Below are positions 35,335 through 46,683 of a stretch of 64,000 nt of DNA, in pieces. Position numbers and translations under genes: made by a program. Each line of letters opens with the position of its first letter. The first letter of the stretch is position 1. Source of the DNA: Vesta saturnalis (taxonomy: Eukaryota; Arthropoda; Insecta; Coleoptera; Lampyridae); NCBI GenBank assembly GCA_036346205.1, contig JARFJB010002087.1:5301001-5365000 (forward strand), in the 5' to 3' direction. Below the pieces are notes generated by a model. The model had not been told where the DNA came from, searched no databases, and saw only the letters and a program-made list of their open reading frames with translations.

Positions 35335-36337
35335 CTCATCACTTGTAAAATGCCGTCCACGAAGGAAGTGCGCCATCGATCGGAATAAGTGATAATCGGA
35401 AGGCGCAAGGTCCGGGATCTAAGCTGGATGAGGAAGAAGCTCCAAATTCAATTCCCTAATTTGTTGTTGAGCTTCAGCTGCAGTATGAGGTCTGACGTTG
35501 TCTTGTTGCAGAATTGTCCGTCCTCTGTTCACCAATCCAGGGTAACACCGAATTATAGCATCAAGCATCCTACCCAACTGTTGACTGTAAAGGTTAGCAT
35601 CAATCGTCTGCGCATCAGGAACCAACTCAAAGTGAATTACCCCTTCAAAATTCCACCATACCCAAAGCATAACCTTCCTTTGGAACGTTTCTCGTTTGGG
35701 AACCGGCAATGCAGGTTGCCCAACAGTAATCCACTGTTTTTCAGTGCTAGGATTATTGAAGTAAATCCACTTTTCATCGCAAGTAACGATCCGTTTAAAG
35801 AAACGTTCATCCCAAGGTTGGAAAGCAATTGATCACAAACCTGAACTCGCCTTTCTGTTAATTCAAATGGCGCCTTACGTTTTCTTTGGAATACCCAAGT
35901 TCTGTTGACAACTTACGGGTACTTGTCGATAGATTTGCTTCAACAACGTCTCGAAGTTCAGGGTTATTTAACGAGTTGGGCCGACCAGAACCGCGTTTCC
36001 TCTTAAGACTTGTATCTCCGCCAGTAAATTAAATTTTGGAAACCAGCGCTGCGCCGTACGAATGTTCACTATTCCTTCCCTTCCATTTCGCATATTTTGT
36101 TAACTGCGGCAGTTGTAGAAATGTTTTGTTTCCAGTATTCGTATTTTTTGTCAGCCATTTTGACGTTTACTGCTAGTTAGAAACAAAATAATATCAGAAG
36201 AAAATTAGACGAGGACATTCGCCTGCTTGATTAGCTTTTAATACTGCAAGCATTAGCATATAAAATGTTTTCTAGATAGGAGCAGAAGGGCTCAATAAGA
36301 ATAAGAAAAAAACGACATTTTTTATGGGTCACCCTAA
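35335..36337 (-). mobile_element. mariner element, 3'-truncated
   Basis: The 5' terminus on the minus strand begins near 36336 with TAGGGTGACCCATAAAAAAT, next to TA, as expected for a mariner inverted repeat. The matching 3' terminus is absent: the transposase reading stops around HFTSDEKK and passes straight into Crypton coding sequence near 35335. Either the mariner was truncated on insertion or a later deletion joined the two. Confidence 0.65.
35340..36158 (-). pseudogene. mariner transposase (DD34D), broken
   Basis: The start is MADKKYEYWKQN at 36158. Degraded helix-turn-helix segments are followed by the catalytic part: FFKRIVTCDEKWIYFNN (first Asp, near 35783), VMLWVWWNFEGVIHFELVPD, and ILQQDNVRPHTAAEAQQQ (second Asp). 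Then, after an in-frame TAG replacing the usual Tyr, come PDLAPSDYHLFRSMAHFLRG. The third Asp is in APSD, giving the DD34D spacing of mariner proper. SMAHFLRGRHFTSDEK closes the visible part. Stops and frameshifts inactivate it. This belongs to a different mariner subgroup from the rosa-like elements elsewhere in the window. Confidence 0.85.
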
Positions 36338-36985
36338 TAATAGTAGCTGCAGTGAGTTCCGCAAAAGCTCACAAACTCACAAGTCATTTCGTAACTGATT
36401 ACATAAATAGCTATTATTAAGATCATTTGTATATAAAGAAGTTTATTATTTAAATTAAGTGCATTAATGTTTTAATTTGCAACAAAACGCATCCATTGCA
36501 TTGCATTAATGCTACTTAACTTAATTTTTTTTTAATATTTTATTTAGCAATTTTTCTAATTTGATGTGCTCCTTATGATCTAAATACTTTGCTTGATCTG
36601 TCAATATTATATTTGAAGAAACATTTGGTTAGTGCATATTATCAATTCCGGCGCACTTTGCTACACCATTTCCTGGGCAATACCCCCTCCTACTTTTTTT
36701 CCGCAAAAAATTGATAACGCCAAACACTCCGCGTACCCAAAAGCTCCTGTACACCAAATTTGAATAAAAATGGTTCACTTCTTTGCTGGTACTTCGATCA
36801 CCCCCATTCGTTTTCAGATAAAAGAATAAATAACTCAAAAACAGACATCGTACCCAAAAGTCCCTGTCTATCACATTTCATTAAAATTGGTTCACCTAAT
36901 TTATTATTGATGCCGCGACCTACTGCACACTAGTACCTATACAAATAATATTGGAAGTATCAGTTTAGAACTTTTAACATTAATC
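36338..36985. other. Spacer, no gene recognised
   Basis: The approximate phrase ACCCAAAAG(C/T)(C/T)CCTGT recurs (36736-36751, 36850-36866), followed each time by ATCA/ACCAAATTT…AAAAATGGTTCAC. This suggests a diverged tandem duplication of roughly 115 bp. Nothing else is identified. Confidence 0.4.
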
Positions 36986-36989
36986 TACT

Positions 36990-37500
36990 TCAAGATGTAT
37001 TACGCGATTATGCAAGAAGAGTTTATTTTTGCGGGATAATATTGATAAAAATGCAAGAGGACGAATTAACTCAACAGAGTCATTTGGGTAGATGAATCTA
37101 AGGTTAAGCTAAATGGAATATACAACCGGCACAACAGACATTATTGGACACTAAATTACCATGTGGTTAGAGAAAACCGATTTCAACGCATCAGGAGTTT
37201 CAATGTTTTTGGGCCGTACAAAACCATTAATTTTTAGAAATTTATCACGTAGGTTATACTTATGGGTATTTAATTTACTTCTTTTATTTATTATTCCAAA
37301 GGAGTGAGGTACCATAAAATTGTGACCGCTAGAATTACTGGGAAATCATAATTTATGGTGCATAGATGATGGGGACACCATCACACTCTGTCAATATTGT
37401 AAACCGCGAGTTGGATAGATTGCTTGAGCTTGAGGTAAAGTATATTCAGAGGAAAGTGTCCGGATTTAACACATTATGGGAAACAAACGACAACGAGTAG
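36990..37500 (+). pseudogene. rosa-like mariner transposase relic
   Basis: In shifting frames: YARRVYFCGIILIKMQEDEL, then RVIWVDESKVKLNGIYNRHN (first catalytic Asp in VDES; NRHN is a family hallmark), RHYWTLNYHVVREN, SFNVFGPYKTINF, and a degraded second box (TPSHSVNIVNRELDRLLEL). These match the order of the better-preserved copies at 49205-49862 and 53835-54770. Many frameshifts. The plus-strand end of the element may be ACACCCTG at 38025-38032, followed by TA. Confidence 0.6.
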
Positions 37501-38032
37501 TTAAGACAGTTTTTATATGGTCAATGATAGTTGTTTGAAATGGAGAGACAATGCTGCATGGCCTCGTTTATTACCTACCAATCAGAAACTATATTTTTCC
37601 TTAGCGGTTCTCAAAATTCAAATGTATCGAGTGAATTTCATAAATAAATAATTTTTATATTATTGTCACATTTATAATTAAATTAAGATTATTGAAAATT
37701 CTGGTTTAACTTGCTCAATTCTTGAATTACTTATTAATTTGTTAGTTTATTCTTACCCACTTATTAAGTTAATAAAACATGAATGAAATAATTTTAATAA
37801 TAATATTTTTTTTATAATAATGCAACGTCTTTTTTAATACGTTCATAACGAAAATAGGCAACGCTGTAAAAACAAAAACAGTGATCTGTATCAGATGCTA
37901 ACCTAAAAAAATTTCGTATTTTTTAATGATAAATCGATTTGAGTAATAAAAAATACGGGTTTGAATTTGAAAAAAATTGATTTTTACAGTATTTGTTGCC
38001 AATGGATTTGAAGGTGATTTGCGAACACCCTG

Positions 38033-39764
38033 TATAAAATACTTAAAATCTTATATTCTTAAGCTGTACTTTAACTGTTAAAGAAAATTTGTGCACAAAC
38101 TGGTTTTCAGCAGCGTATTAGAACAGGACAAATAAAAATTGCCACCAGTTCGAAGGGTAACATTTAACGCAGGTTTCTCAAAAACCGTTGATTATCGAAG
38201 CATGGTTTTATTAGAAAAGTTACCTTAAAGGTCAACAAGAAACTCAAAAAATGTAATAATATACAGGGTGTTTTATTTTTATTTTACGTAGTTGGTAGCT
38301 ACGTCCGGTATCACGGTAGTGATCGTGATACATTATTGAAGATATTTTAGATGAGGATCAAAAGATAAGTGTAGGAAATGTCATTTTAAAATATAAAATG
38401 GTTTCTGAGATAGAGTTAATGTGGGATAAAAAAGTATATCCTGTAAAATGCTAATTAATAGTCTATCTACATGGGCAAATCGTTCGTGTTATTACTAACG
38501 AGATACAATATTATAAAATTACCCTCAAGTATAAGTTTGATTAAATTTTAAGATATTTGTTTGTTCATTTCTTTAAATAATCAAATAGTACTCAAAATTT
38601 AATTACTGATAATGGACTGGTCATTGAACTTATCAATTCAATTCTGAACCGAAAGTAACACAGAATACGACATAAATGTTATCTAGCTCATTAATCTCGA
38701 ATTTAGCGTAGATAGTAATTTGATTAATCTTATCACTGCAGTTAATTTCGCTTTGTATTTAATTTAAATTCAGAATCAAAATTCATTTGCAAACCCCTTT
38801 CCTCCTCCATAATATAAATGATGTAGGTAATTGCAAGACGGCCGCGGCGGTGGTAATAAGTAATAATTGAAATTTGTCGATTAGCCAATTTGATTAATAG
38901 CAATTCAAATACGTGACAGTACGAATAAAGTAGTTATGATGCTTTAGAGTTATTTAAACGCTTCGAACAGTTTTAACTGTATTATTTAATGTTCAAAAGG
39001 TAAATTGTTTAATCCTTTACTTGAACATCTGCTCTGCTAAATTGTTTTTTAACGTGGTATTTATGATTGGTCGTTGTATTAATTATAGTGTATAAACTGG
39101 CAGGGTTTTTTCTTTTTCTAAGTGTCAATGTGCCAAACTCAATCAATCGATGTGTTTCATTGTGCATTGCAAAAGCCAGTTGTGGTACGATTTAAATAAA
39201 CAATTATCTGTTACCGTGCTACTATTACCCTCAGATAACGTATTACATTTGTTTAATCCTCCTCTTACTTTTTTTACAATTTCTTGAAAATTCTGTGTGT
39301 GGCAAGCATACAATTATGTCAGGGAACTACAATCTGGTTTATTTCACATACAGGATGTTTCAGAATAAAGTTAAACAACATTTTTCGGTAACCCCCCGCT
39401 TCCATTTTCCAAGGTTAAGTGAATTTGAAAAATACATAGTTTTGACATATTTAGTAGAGTAGAGACATTAACTTGAAAATAGGTACATGTTACTTGTTCG
39501 ATACGACGAATTAGTACACTGTATTTCGACAAATTAGGGTAATCCATTGGCGTATAATTAGGGGGTAATCAAATAATTTTGAGCTAAACTTTTTGCACAC
39601 CCTATATATCATAAAAATTAAAACTCATAATTATTCCTCATACAGTTTGCCACAGAAAAGGTACTCTTAGTTCATCTTTGTAGAGCACTCTATTTTCAAG
39701 ATATTTCAAATTTAATTTACACATACATAAAATCAATTTGTTAATTAAATGCAATGTGCACCTG
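38033..39764. other. Spacer with two possible MITE remnants
   Basis: CAGGGTGTTTTATTT preceded by TA at 38266 looks like a mariner-type left end without a clear partner. CAGGATGTTTCAG at 39352 and ACACCCTA near 39597-39604 could bound a roughly 250-bp MITE with very short, imperfect ends. Both are weak. No coding sequence recognised. Confidence 0.35.
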
Positions 39765-40379
39765 CAGGGTGGTTCATTTCCGATATTTTATTATGGGAAG
39801 TGCGCTTTCTATTACCGATAGACAAAAAGTAATATGGGGTCCTTCTGCTCGATTTTGGTGTTAATTAAGATCCAATAGTCATAATCAAGATATCTCTGCC
39901 CGTTATTGTGCAATTAGCCAAAATTGAAAAAATGGCGATTTTGAAAAACTTGAATAACTTTTTTATTTCTAAATGTATCGACAAACTGTAAAAACATTCT
40001 CAATGGACTTTTTTAAGTAGAATCCGTTAGTGCATTCACATTTTTAATACCTCCTTAATTTAAAAAGATATGACATAAAGTTGTATTTTTTTATATGAAA
40101 ACCATAGTTGACTATGACATTTTTAAATGACCTTTTTTGTGCTTTTCAAAAATATCTATATCTATGCTATTTTAATAAATAATTGATTTTTTAAGTTTTT
40201 CTTATTTACGTTATATATTAAGAATACACAGTAGGCATAGGAAGGAGGCTGTGATTTATTTCAATAAATACAAATGATACCTGTATGTCAAATAATAAAT
40301 TAAAAATTAGAAGTGTGCAACAAAGTCATCTTGGGATTTAGTTATTAACAATCCTAATTATACAAATTCAGAAAAATGT

Positions 40380-41230
40380 TGCATGTTAAAGTGTTTTATA
40401 TTATCCGAATGTGATAAGAATGTGGCATCGGAATTATATTTACAAAATTTTCCTGAAAGGCAGCAGCCAATTAAAAATATTTTTGAACGGTATAGTTAAT
40501 AGAAATTAAAATTTTTGCTAGCTCAAAACAATATCTTCATTAAAAATTATTATTAATTTTATTAAATGCTCTAGCAAAGTACAGGTCGTAGGTTCAAATC
40601 CTACTCGAGGTAAACTTTTTATTTATGTATTTAATAAAATTAATAATAATTTTTAATTACATATTTACCTTTAAACTTATTCGTTCATAACAAAAACTTA
40701 TAATAATATCTTAATTAATTTTAGGTTCTTTTAAAAATCCCAGGCCAAAAACTTACTTTAAACGAAATTCTGAAGAAAATTCAATGGTCGTCTTAGTAAA
40801 ATCGAAGCACAGCGAACAACTTTATCTAGACAAATGGTTAACCTAGCCGTGTCTCGAAGCAAAGTCCTTCGAATTTTAAGGAAACACAAATACCATTGCT
40901 GTAGATTTCGGAAAGAACATTTTTGGACTATAGACGACAGAAGGCGGCGTACTGAGTTTTGTCACTGGTATATAAGTCAGTGCCAAAATATACCTAATTT
41001 TTCAAACTCAGACGAGGCGCATATCAGTAGTTTATCCTTATCACATGTATGAAGGAACATTAAACTCAATGAAATATTTCGATATTCTACGAATTCATTT
41101 GGAGGGATTTCTAGAGAGTCTTCCTTTAGCACAATATTCATATTTCAGCAAGACGAAGCTCCAGCACATAATTCCCGTGTAGTTAGTGACTACTTAAATT
41201 TACGTTTTTCATGGGTTTTTTTGGAAAACA
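40380..41230 (+). pseudogene. rosa-like mariner transposase, interrupted and internally deleted
   Basis: N-terminal block (40380-40497): MLKCFILSECDKNVASELY then LQNFPERQQPIKNIFERYS, the conserved start of this transposase family (…Y-L-x-x-F-P-E-R…). After the inserted hairpin element the reading resumes with NLAVSRSKVLRILRKHKYH (helix-turn-helix end). RRRTEFCHWYISQCQ and FSNSDEAHISS (first Asp box) follow. It then jumps directly to YEGTLNSMKYFDILRIHLEG, so about 50 residues between the first Asp and this block are deleted. YFQQDEAPAHNSRVVSDYLN gives the second Asp box; the third is not found before the frame decays near 41230. Inactive. Confidence 0.75.
40535..40720. repeat. AT-rich hairpin element with a tRNA T-arm-like loop
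   Basis: The left arm (about 40541-40567) and right arm (about 40631-40660) are inverted copies of AAAAATTATTATTAATTTTA plus TTAAAT. The sequence between them contains a perfect tRNA T-arm, GTAGG-TTCAAAT-CCTAC (40590-40606), including a good RNA polymerase III B box. No D-arm or acceptor partner is present, so it is not a tRNA gene. The arms match the AT-rich repeat at 4740-4905. It interrupts the surrounding transposase gene and is therefore younger than it. Confidence 0.6.
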
Positions 41231-41754
41231 TTATATACAAAAGAACTAATAATAATGAGTTATAAGGAGGTATTCGTGTTGCTTTTACACAATTAACACC
41301 ATTATCTATATATTATAACTCTATAAATTCAATTAGAAGACGATGCGAAGTCTGCATCCAAAAAGAGGGCGCACAGTTTGAAAAATATTTGTAGTTTTAG
41401 TGTGTTTTTTATATTGATATTTTGTGTTCATATTTTTGTTCGTTTATAGAATTAGATGTTTACATACGTATAAAAATTGATTTGCTGTTAGCTTTTCATA
41501 ATTTCTGATGATGTTATATTGTTTATTTTCATTTCATTTCAATTTGCATTTGAGGTTTTTGATAATTTTATATTCAATCTTTAGATTTTATAATTTGTTA
41601 CCATTCCACAAGAACAACATTACAATTAAACTTATTTGAATTACAAAATGTCTCTAAATATTTTACTGGAAGTGAAATTTCTTTTTTGAGTACAATATCT
41701 TCATTCAATTTCATATCTGGTTTTCTAAGCCAACTGTTATCCTTAAAAAAAGTA

Positions 41755-42122
41755 AAGGGCTACGTATTTCATTCCCTCCTCAAGGGGTGGGCGGGCTGCT
41801 CGAGCTTTCCAAGCTCCTTCAGCCACAATCATGGATTCCCAGCATAGATACATACATTACGTATATATGCATGGTGGGATTAAGGATGGGTGTGGTCAGG
41901 ACAGGATCGGAAGGAACGGAGTTAGGGTTCTGACGGGGAAGATACTACCCCAGCATTCGCCTAAGTAGCCGCACATGGTGTGCATATACATAGTGACCAT
42001 ACCGCTACATGTGTATGAGGAAAACCCCCTGAAAAAACCTCATACAAGGTAAACGGTAACGGGAATCGAACCCTTTACCTCCCGAATGCTAAGCAGGTTG
42101 TGTCACCACTACGCTACTAGCT
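41755..42122 (-). repeat. tRNA-derived SINE
   Basis: On the minus strand the head reads GAGCTAGTAGCGTAGTGGTG. An A box, TAGCGTAGTGG, lies at 42116-42106 and a B box, GGTTCGATTCC, at 42072-42062, spaced like a tRNA promoter. The body then runs about 300 bp through CCTTAATCCCACCATGC and AATCCATGATTGTGGCT to a pyrimidine-rich end near 41755. Such elements are transcribed by RNA polymerase III and moved by a LINE's machinery. A headless copy is at 9995-10130. Confidence 0.85.
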
Positions 42123-42569
42123 CGTTTGTTATGCTTAATAAATATACCGATTAAGAAAAACTTAAAAAAATCAATTATTTTTAAAAAGCATAAAAAAATG
42201 TCATTTAAAAATGTCATAGCCAACTATGGTTTCCATATAAAAAAATACAACTTTATGTCATATCCTTTTAAATTAAGAAGCTATTAAAAATTTGAATGCA
42301 CCAACGGATTCTGCTTAAAAAAGTGCCTTAAGAATGTTTTTACAGTGCGCAATAACGGTCAGGATATCTTGATTATGGCTGTTGGATCTTTATTAACACC
42401 AAAATCGAGCATAAGGACCCCATATTACTTTTTGTCTATCTGCAATAGAAAGGGTACTTCCCATAAGAAAACATCGAAAATGAACCACGCTGTACAGTAC
42501 TCTAAAAGCTAAAACTTAAAATACTATAAGTAGGTACAATAATAAAATTAAGCAACAAATTGAACGTGA

Positions 42570-43500
42570 TAATGAAATCTGGTGTAGTTTTTTGTAGAGT
42601 AAACCTATCATTGGACAAATTCGTAAAAGCATTTTCCATCCTTTCTCTTAGCTCTTGCACAGTATTAATAGGTTCAGAATAAACTCTGTTTTAAAATCCA
42701 AATCCATGGTCCATGGAATTCAAGTCGGGTGATCGTGGTGGCCAATTAATTGGAGAGTCTATTCCACGACCTATCCACCTGCCAATAAAATTGATATTCA
42801 ACCAGTCCCTTGCTGTTAGGTGATTCCCCGTCATACATGAACCACATATTAATTGTTTGACGATAAGTAATATCTTCAAGTAAACCTATTAAATGTTCTC
42901 GAAAAAAGTAGTATAACGTGCTCCAGTTAAATTTTCTTCTAAAAGAAAAGGTCCTATTAGCTAATTATGTATTACTCCAGCCCAAACATTTATTTTAAAT
43001 TTGTGCTGAAAACTGACGGTTTTCGTGGCATGTGGGTTTTCATCTGATCACACACGCTCATTTTGCATATTATATATGCCATTTCTGGTAAGGAATATTA
43101 CTAACAAAGGCATTATCTCTTCTAATTTGTCTCAGCAGCCATTGGCAAAATTCAACTCTAGGTTCATAGTCTGTTTCTAAAAGATCCTGAACTTGTTGCA
43201 GGTGAAGTGGCTTTTGGTATTCTCCCAAGGTTACCTTAGAAACTCCCGTTTGTAGCGATAGTATTTTAGTACTTATTCTTGGATTCTCTTCTACCAAATT
43301 TAAAACATTGTGCGTTGCGTTTTGTTCTTTTGCTTCCACGAAATTGAGCAGCAGGTGAAACAGTTCCAGTTTCTCTTATCCGCCTATCTACTGCCACAAA
43401 TGTGTTTCTATTGGGAATAACGCGTCCTGGATATAAATGAGAGCATATGTTCTCACACCCTTTTCACAATTGCCTTGGCATTTCCCTAGTACTAAATGTA
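42570..43500 (-). pseudogene. rosa-like mariner transposase, broken
   Basis: The minus strand from about 43490 shows family blocks in order: NVLNLVEENPRISTKILSLQ (helix-turn-helix), DYEPRVEFCQWLLRQIRRDN, an eroded first box, HKFKINVWAGVIHN, LIGPFLLEENLTGARYTTFF, MWFMYDGES (second Asp), RWIGRGIDSPINWPPRSPDL and NSMD (third Asp). About 41 residues lie between the second and third Asp, the rosa-like (DD41D) spacing. Several frameshifts. No inverted repeats were located for this copy; it lies immediately beyond the right end of the 39765-42492 element. Confidence 0.75.
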
Positions 43501-45304
43501 TGTCAGCATATTCAGAAAATGTGTATGTTACTATTTTTGTATTTGATTATTAACAATAAGTAATAAACCTTAGTTATGTATAGAATGATTATAAATTTTG
43601 AGTACACCGAGTGACAGGTGCCTACTAAGATCTAGTAAACTCTAAACTATTATGAACACTACCTGTAATGAAAATTAATTTTTACGGAAAACCTGTAAAC
43701 TAACTGTATTTACAGATCTGAATAGAATGCAGTTAGAACATAAACGAGATGGTCACTAATTAAATTGAAACATTCAATGTTGATTTTGGGTGTACAATAG
43801 TGACATGTGTGTCCGCCCCTTCGTCAAAACCAGGACCAGATTAATTAGCTTCATGTTTTTATAAAACTGAAGCATACGATACGGATCATTTTCTTTTGGT
43901 TCTTAAACTAAACTCACCTTTTATGGTTTTTTTGGACACATAACAACAGAAATTCGACTAACATCAATATTAGAAGCTTGCTCTAGAGGATGTTGTTGCA
44001 CATCCACTAAAGAAACATTTTTCAGGATTCTAAATCAATATAGTGTGCGGCATTCCTTGCAAGGGTTTCTGGTTACAGCGTATTGGTCAAATATCTTAAA
44101 AAATTAGAAACCTCATCTAGCATAGGAATGTCTGTAAAAAAACCAACTGGGTCGGTTTTAACCAACCTTATTACGAACGGAAATCAACAAATGGACTTCG
44201 ACAATAGTAAAGTGAAACTTAAACAAACTACGAGAAAAACACTTTTCTCGAAATGTGTTACAAAAAATCTAATTAGAGCGGTTAACCTCCGGCTCGACTT
44301 AAATTATGTACAAATCCAAAATTAAAATCATGTACATGGATAATAATAAAGTCGAGAATTAAAATTATGTACAGAACCATAGCGGCTATTTATTTTTAAA
44401 TTTCGATTTTGGTATAAAATTACGTATATAATGTAGGACTAAAAATTATGTACAGAATAATTTGAGAAAATTTTGGAATATTATTTATCTAAATCCCCTC
44501 ACTCTATCTCTTCAAAAAAAGTGACGGGGGAAGCATATATTTCTTTTTGAAAAATAGATAAATAACTTTAGTTTTCTTTTTGCCGTTTTTCTCAGAATTT
44601 TTAATTGGAACGGTAAATAATTTAGTAAAAACTGCAAATCTCTATCTTTGTTCAAATTATAGATATTCACAAATGACGAACAAGAAAAGCTATCTTCGCA
44701 AACAGTTGCAAAGGTTTATAACTTATTTAACAACAATGCATATTACAACAGTAGTAAATTACAAAAAAATAACTGCAAAGGTCTATCGCCATTATGGCAA
44801 GTAAACTTTTTTTTAATTGAATGTGCCTGTTTTAAAGCTTTTTGCAAATATGTAACAGTATCTATCTTTTTAAACAACTATCAAATCCGTATTTTCCTGA
44901 AAATATTGTCCTTTACATAAAAAAACTACGCAGGCTATGACAATTAGGAAAACGCCATCATACGTTTGACAAAAAAAAATGTTTAACGAAAACCGTATCC
45001 TCTATTTTCACTCACAACGGGATACTCTTAAAAACCGCAAAAGCCCTGCTTGGTTTGAAACTAATTAGTGACAGAATTTTAGTTTCGAATAATCGCGTTT
45101 GCCATGAAATTTTGAAAAAAAAAATGATTTTTCACACTAGCAAAAGTCATTTTCTGTAAGAAACAAAATGTTTCTAAAAAAAGTTGTTCAGAATGAAAAA
45201 TTACGTATGTATACAAAATTTCAAGTTTCTAGGCCCAGTTTGATTGTTTTTTTCTAAAAATCGGACGCCCTGTAAAAAATAGGGCAAATTTTTATTAACA
45301 AAAG
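43501..45304. other. Spacer with a repeated short motif
   Basis: No gene recognised. An 80-codon frame at 44083-44325 has no identifiable motif. The string ACGCCCTGTA near 45264 resembles a mariner-type terminus and may belong to the N-terminal transposase fragment at 45660. Confidence 0.4.
44301..44454 (+). repeat. Clustered AAATTATGTACA motif
   Basis: The motif (A)AAATTATGTACA occurs at 44301, 44362 and 44442, with a variant (AAATCATGTACA) at 44325. Two copies are preceded by CTCGACTTA or GTCGAGAATTA. Such short direct repeats often mark transposon subtermini, but no partner end was found. Confidence 0.5.
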
Positions 45305-45616
45305 TTATTCTGTGTTAAAAATGTACGCGCTGTGTCAATTTTGACAGTAACCAGACTACTTTGAGATTCTCGGTTTTTAAACGTTTATATATGTCAAGAT
45401 ACAATAGAATAGTTTGAAATGTAAAATCATTACTTTAATTATAAATAGCGTTAAAACAAATTATTCTGTGTTAAAAATGTACGCGCTGTGTCAATTTTGA
45501 CAGTAACCAGACTACTTTGAGATTCTCGGTTTTTAAACGTTTATATATGTCAAGATACAATAGAATAGTTTGAAATGTAAAATCATTACTTTAATTATAA
45601 ATAGCGTTAAAACAAA
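45305..45616. repeat. Perfect tandem duplication, 2 x 156 bp
   Basis: The unit starting TTATTCTGTGTTAAAAATGT at 45305 starts again at 45461, and both copies end AATAGCGTTAAAACAAA (45460 and 45616). I see no differences between them, so the duplication is very recent or an assembly artefact. Confidence 0.85.
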
Positions 45617-45659
45617 CTGAATAGTACCACTTATTTTATTCTTTAATAGTCAAAAATGT

Positions 45660-45812
45660 TGCCAACAGAATGTAATTCAGTGTTACGGTATTGGTGAGAG
45701 ATCGATTTATTCCGTAATTATCCTTTTTAATGAAAAATATCCTGATGCAATAGTACAAAAATCGTATGTGAGCTGGCTAATAAAAAAGTTATTCCAAACT
45801 GGAAAAATGTAA
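45660..45812 (+). pseudogene. N-terminal fragment of a mariner-like transposase
   Basis: The reading CYGIGERSIYSVIILFNEKY-PDAIVQKSYVSWLIKKLFQT-GKM has the layout of the N-terminal DNA-binding segment of the rosa-like transposases here (aromatic-Gly-x-x-x-R, then F-x-E-x-[FY]-P, then a basic helix and T-G). Nothing of the catalytic domain follows. It is a short relic with moderate support. Confidence 0.45.
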
Positions 45813-45946
45813 ATAATAAAAGAAACTGTAGTTAACAATTTTCAAAAGTCGATATTTTCGATGCGATGATTTTTAAATTTTCATCGATTTCTGTGTGAAA
45901 ATGGTATAACTTACAACCCTCATTTTTTATTTTCAAACAACGCACA

Positions 45947-46601
45947 TTATTTTTTTGTTATACATATGGGGTCCATTAAATCAATAAAATACCTAAGTCT
46001 CTGGGTATTATTAGAATTAAAACCCGAGCGCATAATTTGAATGAAGAAAATATCAACATTTTTGGATTTCTTCGACATGACTAGGCCTGATCGGATCCAC
46101 TTACAATTACCGTCGTAGTAAAACTCTTTGCTTGTAATTCTGGGGTCCATGTGGAACAATCTGTATTTAATAGTTGATTTGATACTCTGATAAAATCAAT
46201 GACTCCTTCATATAATATTGTGTTCAAATATAGTTTACATTTTGCTTAAAAAAATGCATTTCTTAAAAAAGAGTTATTTTTCTTAGAATTGTTGGTAAAA
46301 GGTTCCAAAATGTGACAGTAACTTGTTTCCAGCGACAGAACTTACAAAAGCTCAGTATTGGTTAATGTTCAGAGGAAAAGATACGAAATTCATCTTATAG
46401 GAGCTTTTTGAAGATGATCTTGATTGATGATTCTAATTTTGTAAAATTATGTTCAACAATTGCAACATTAAGCCAAATTTTGCCAGAAACGTTGGATTTT
46501 TTGATTAAGTCTTTTATCTCGTTAAATCCCAGTGAGTCGGCATAATTATAGAATTTTGTCGGAAAAGAAATTGAGTGCAAGTAACCCGCACAGAATGTCA
46601 A
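45947..46601 (-). other. Two minus-strand frames of unknown origin
   Basis: Frames at 46395-46601 (68 codons, FYNYADSLGFNEIKDLIKK, WLNVAIVEHNFTKLE) and 45947-46159 (70 codons, MDPRITSKEFYYDGNCKWI) have normal amino-acid composition and lie in the same orientation about 240 bp apart. They could be exons of a host gene or pieces of an unrecognised mobile element. I can assign neither, and no convincing splice sites join them. Confidence 0.3.
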
Positions 46602-46683
46602 GTGAAACTAAATCTTTGGGTTAGTAAAATACTTATCTGTTTTGCGTTTTTTAATGGTGTATTTTAAATTATACAATCTAAAC

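Larger units (their letters stand above)
39765..42492 (+). mobile_element. Long-TIR mariner-like element, about 350-430-bp arms
   Basis: The left arm (39765-about 40200) and right arm (about 42130-42492) are inverted copies. CAGGGTGGTTCATTTCCGAT faces CAGCGTGGTTCATTTTCGAT; then ATTATGGGAAGT against CTTATGGGAAGT, AGACAAAAAGTAATATGGGG on both sides, and ATGACATAAAGTTGTATTTT on both sides. The right end is followed by TA (42493-42494). The body holds a broken transposase (40380-41230). Two later insertions sit inside: a tRNA-like hairpin element in the gene (40535-40720) and a SINE by the right arm (41755-42122). Arms this long are far beyond the 20-30 bp of classical mariner. Confidence 0.85.

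Noticed and set aside
35389..35832. 147-codon plus-strand frame
   Set aside because: Antisense shadow of the mariner transposase, whose catalytic motifs are on the minus strand.
40583..40612. tRNA gene
   Set aside because: Only the T-arm is present. No anticodon arm, D-arm or acceptor pairing can be drawn, and it lies in the loop of a hairpin repeat.
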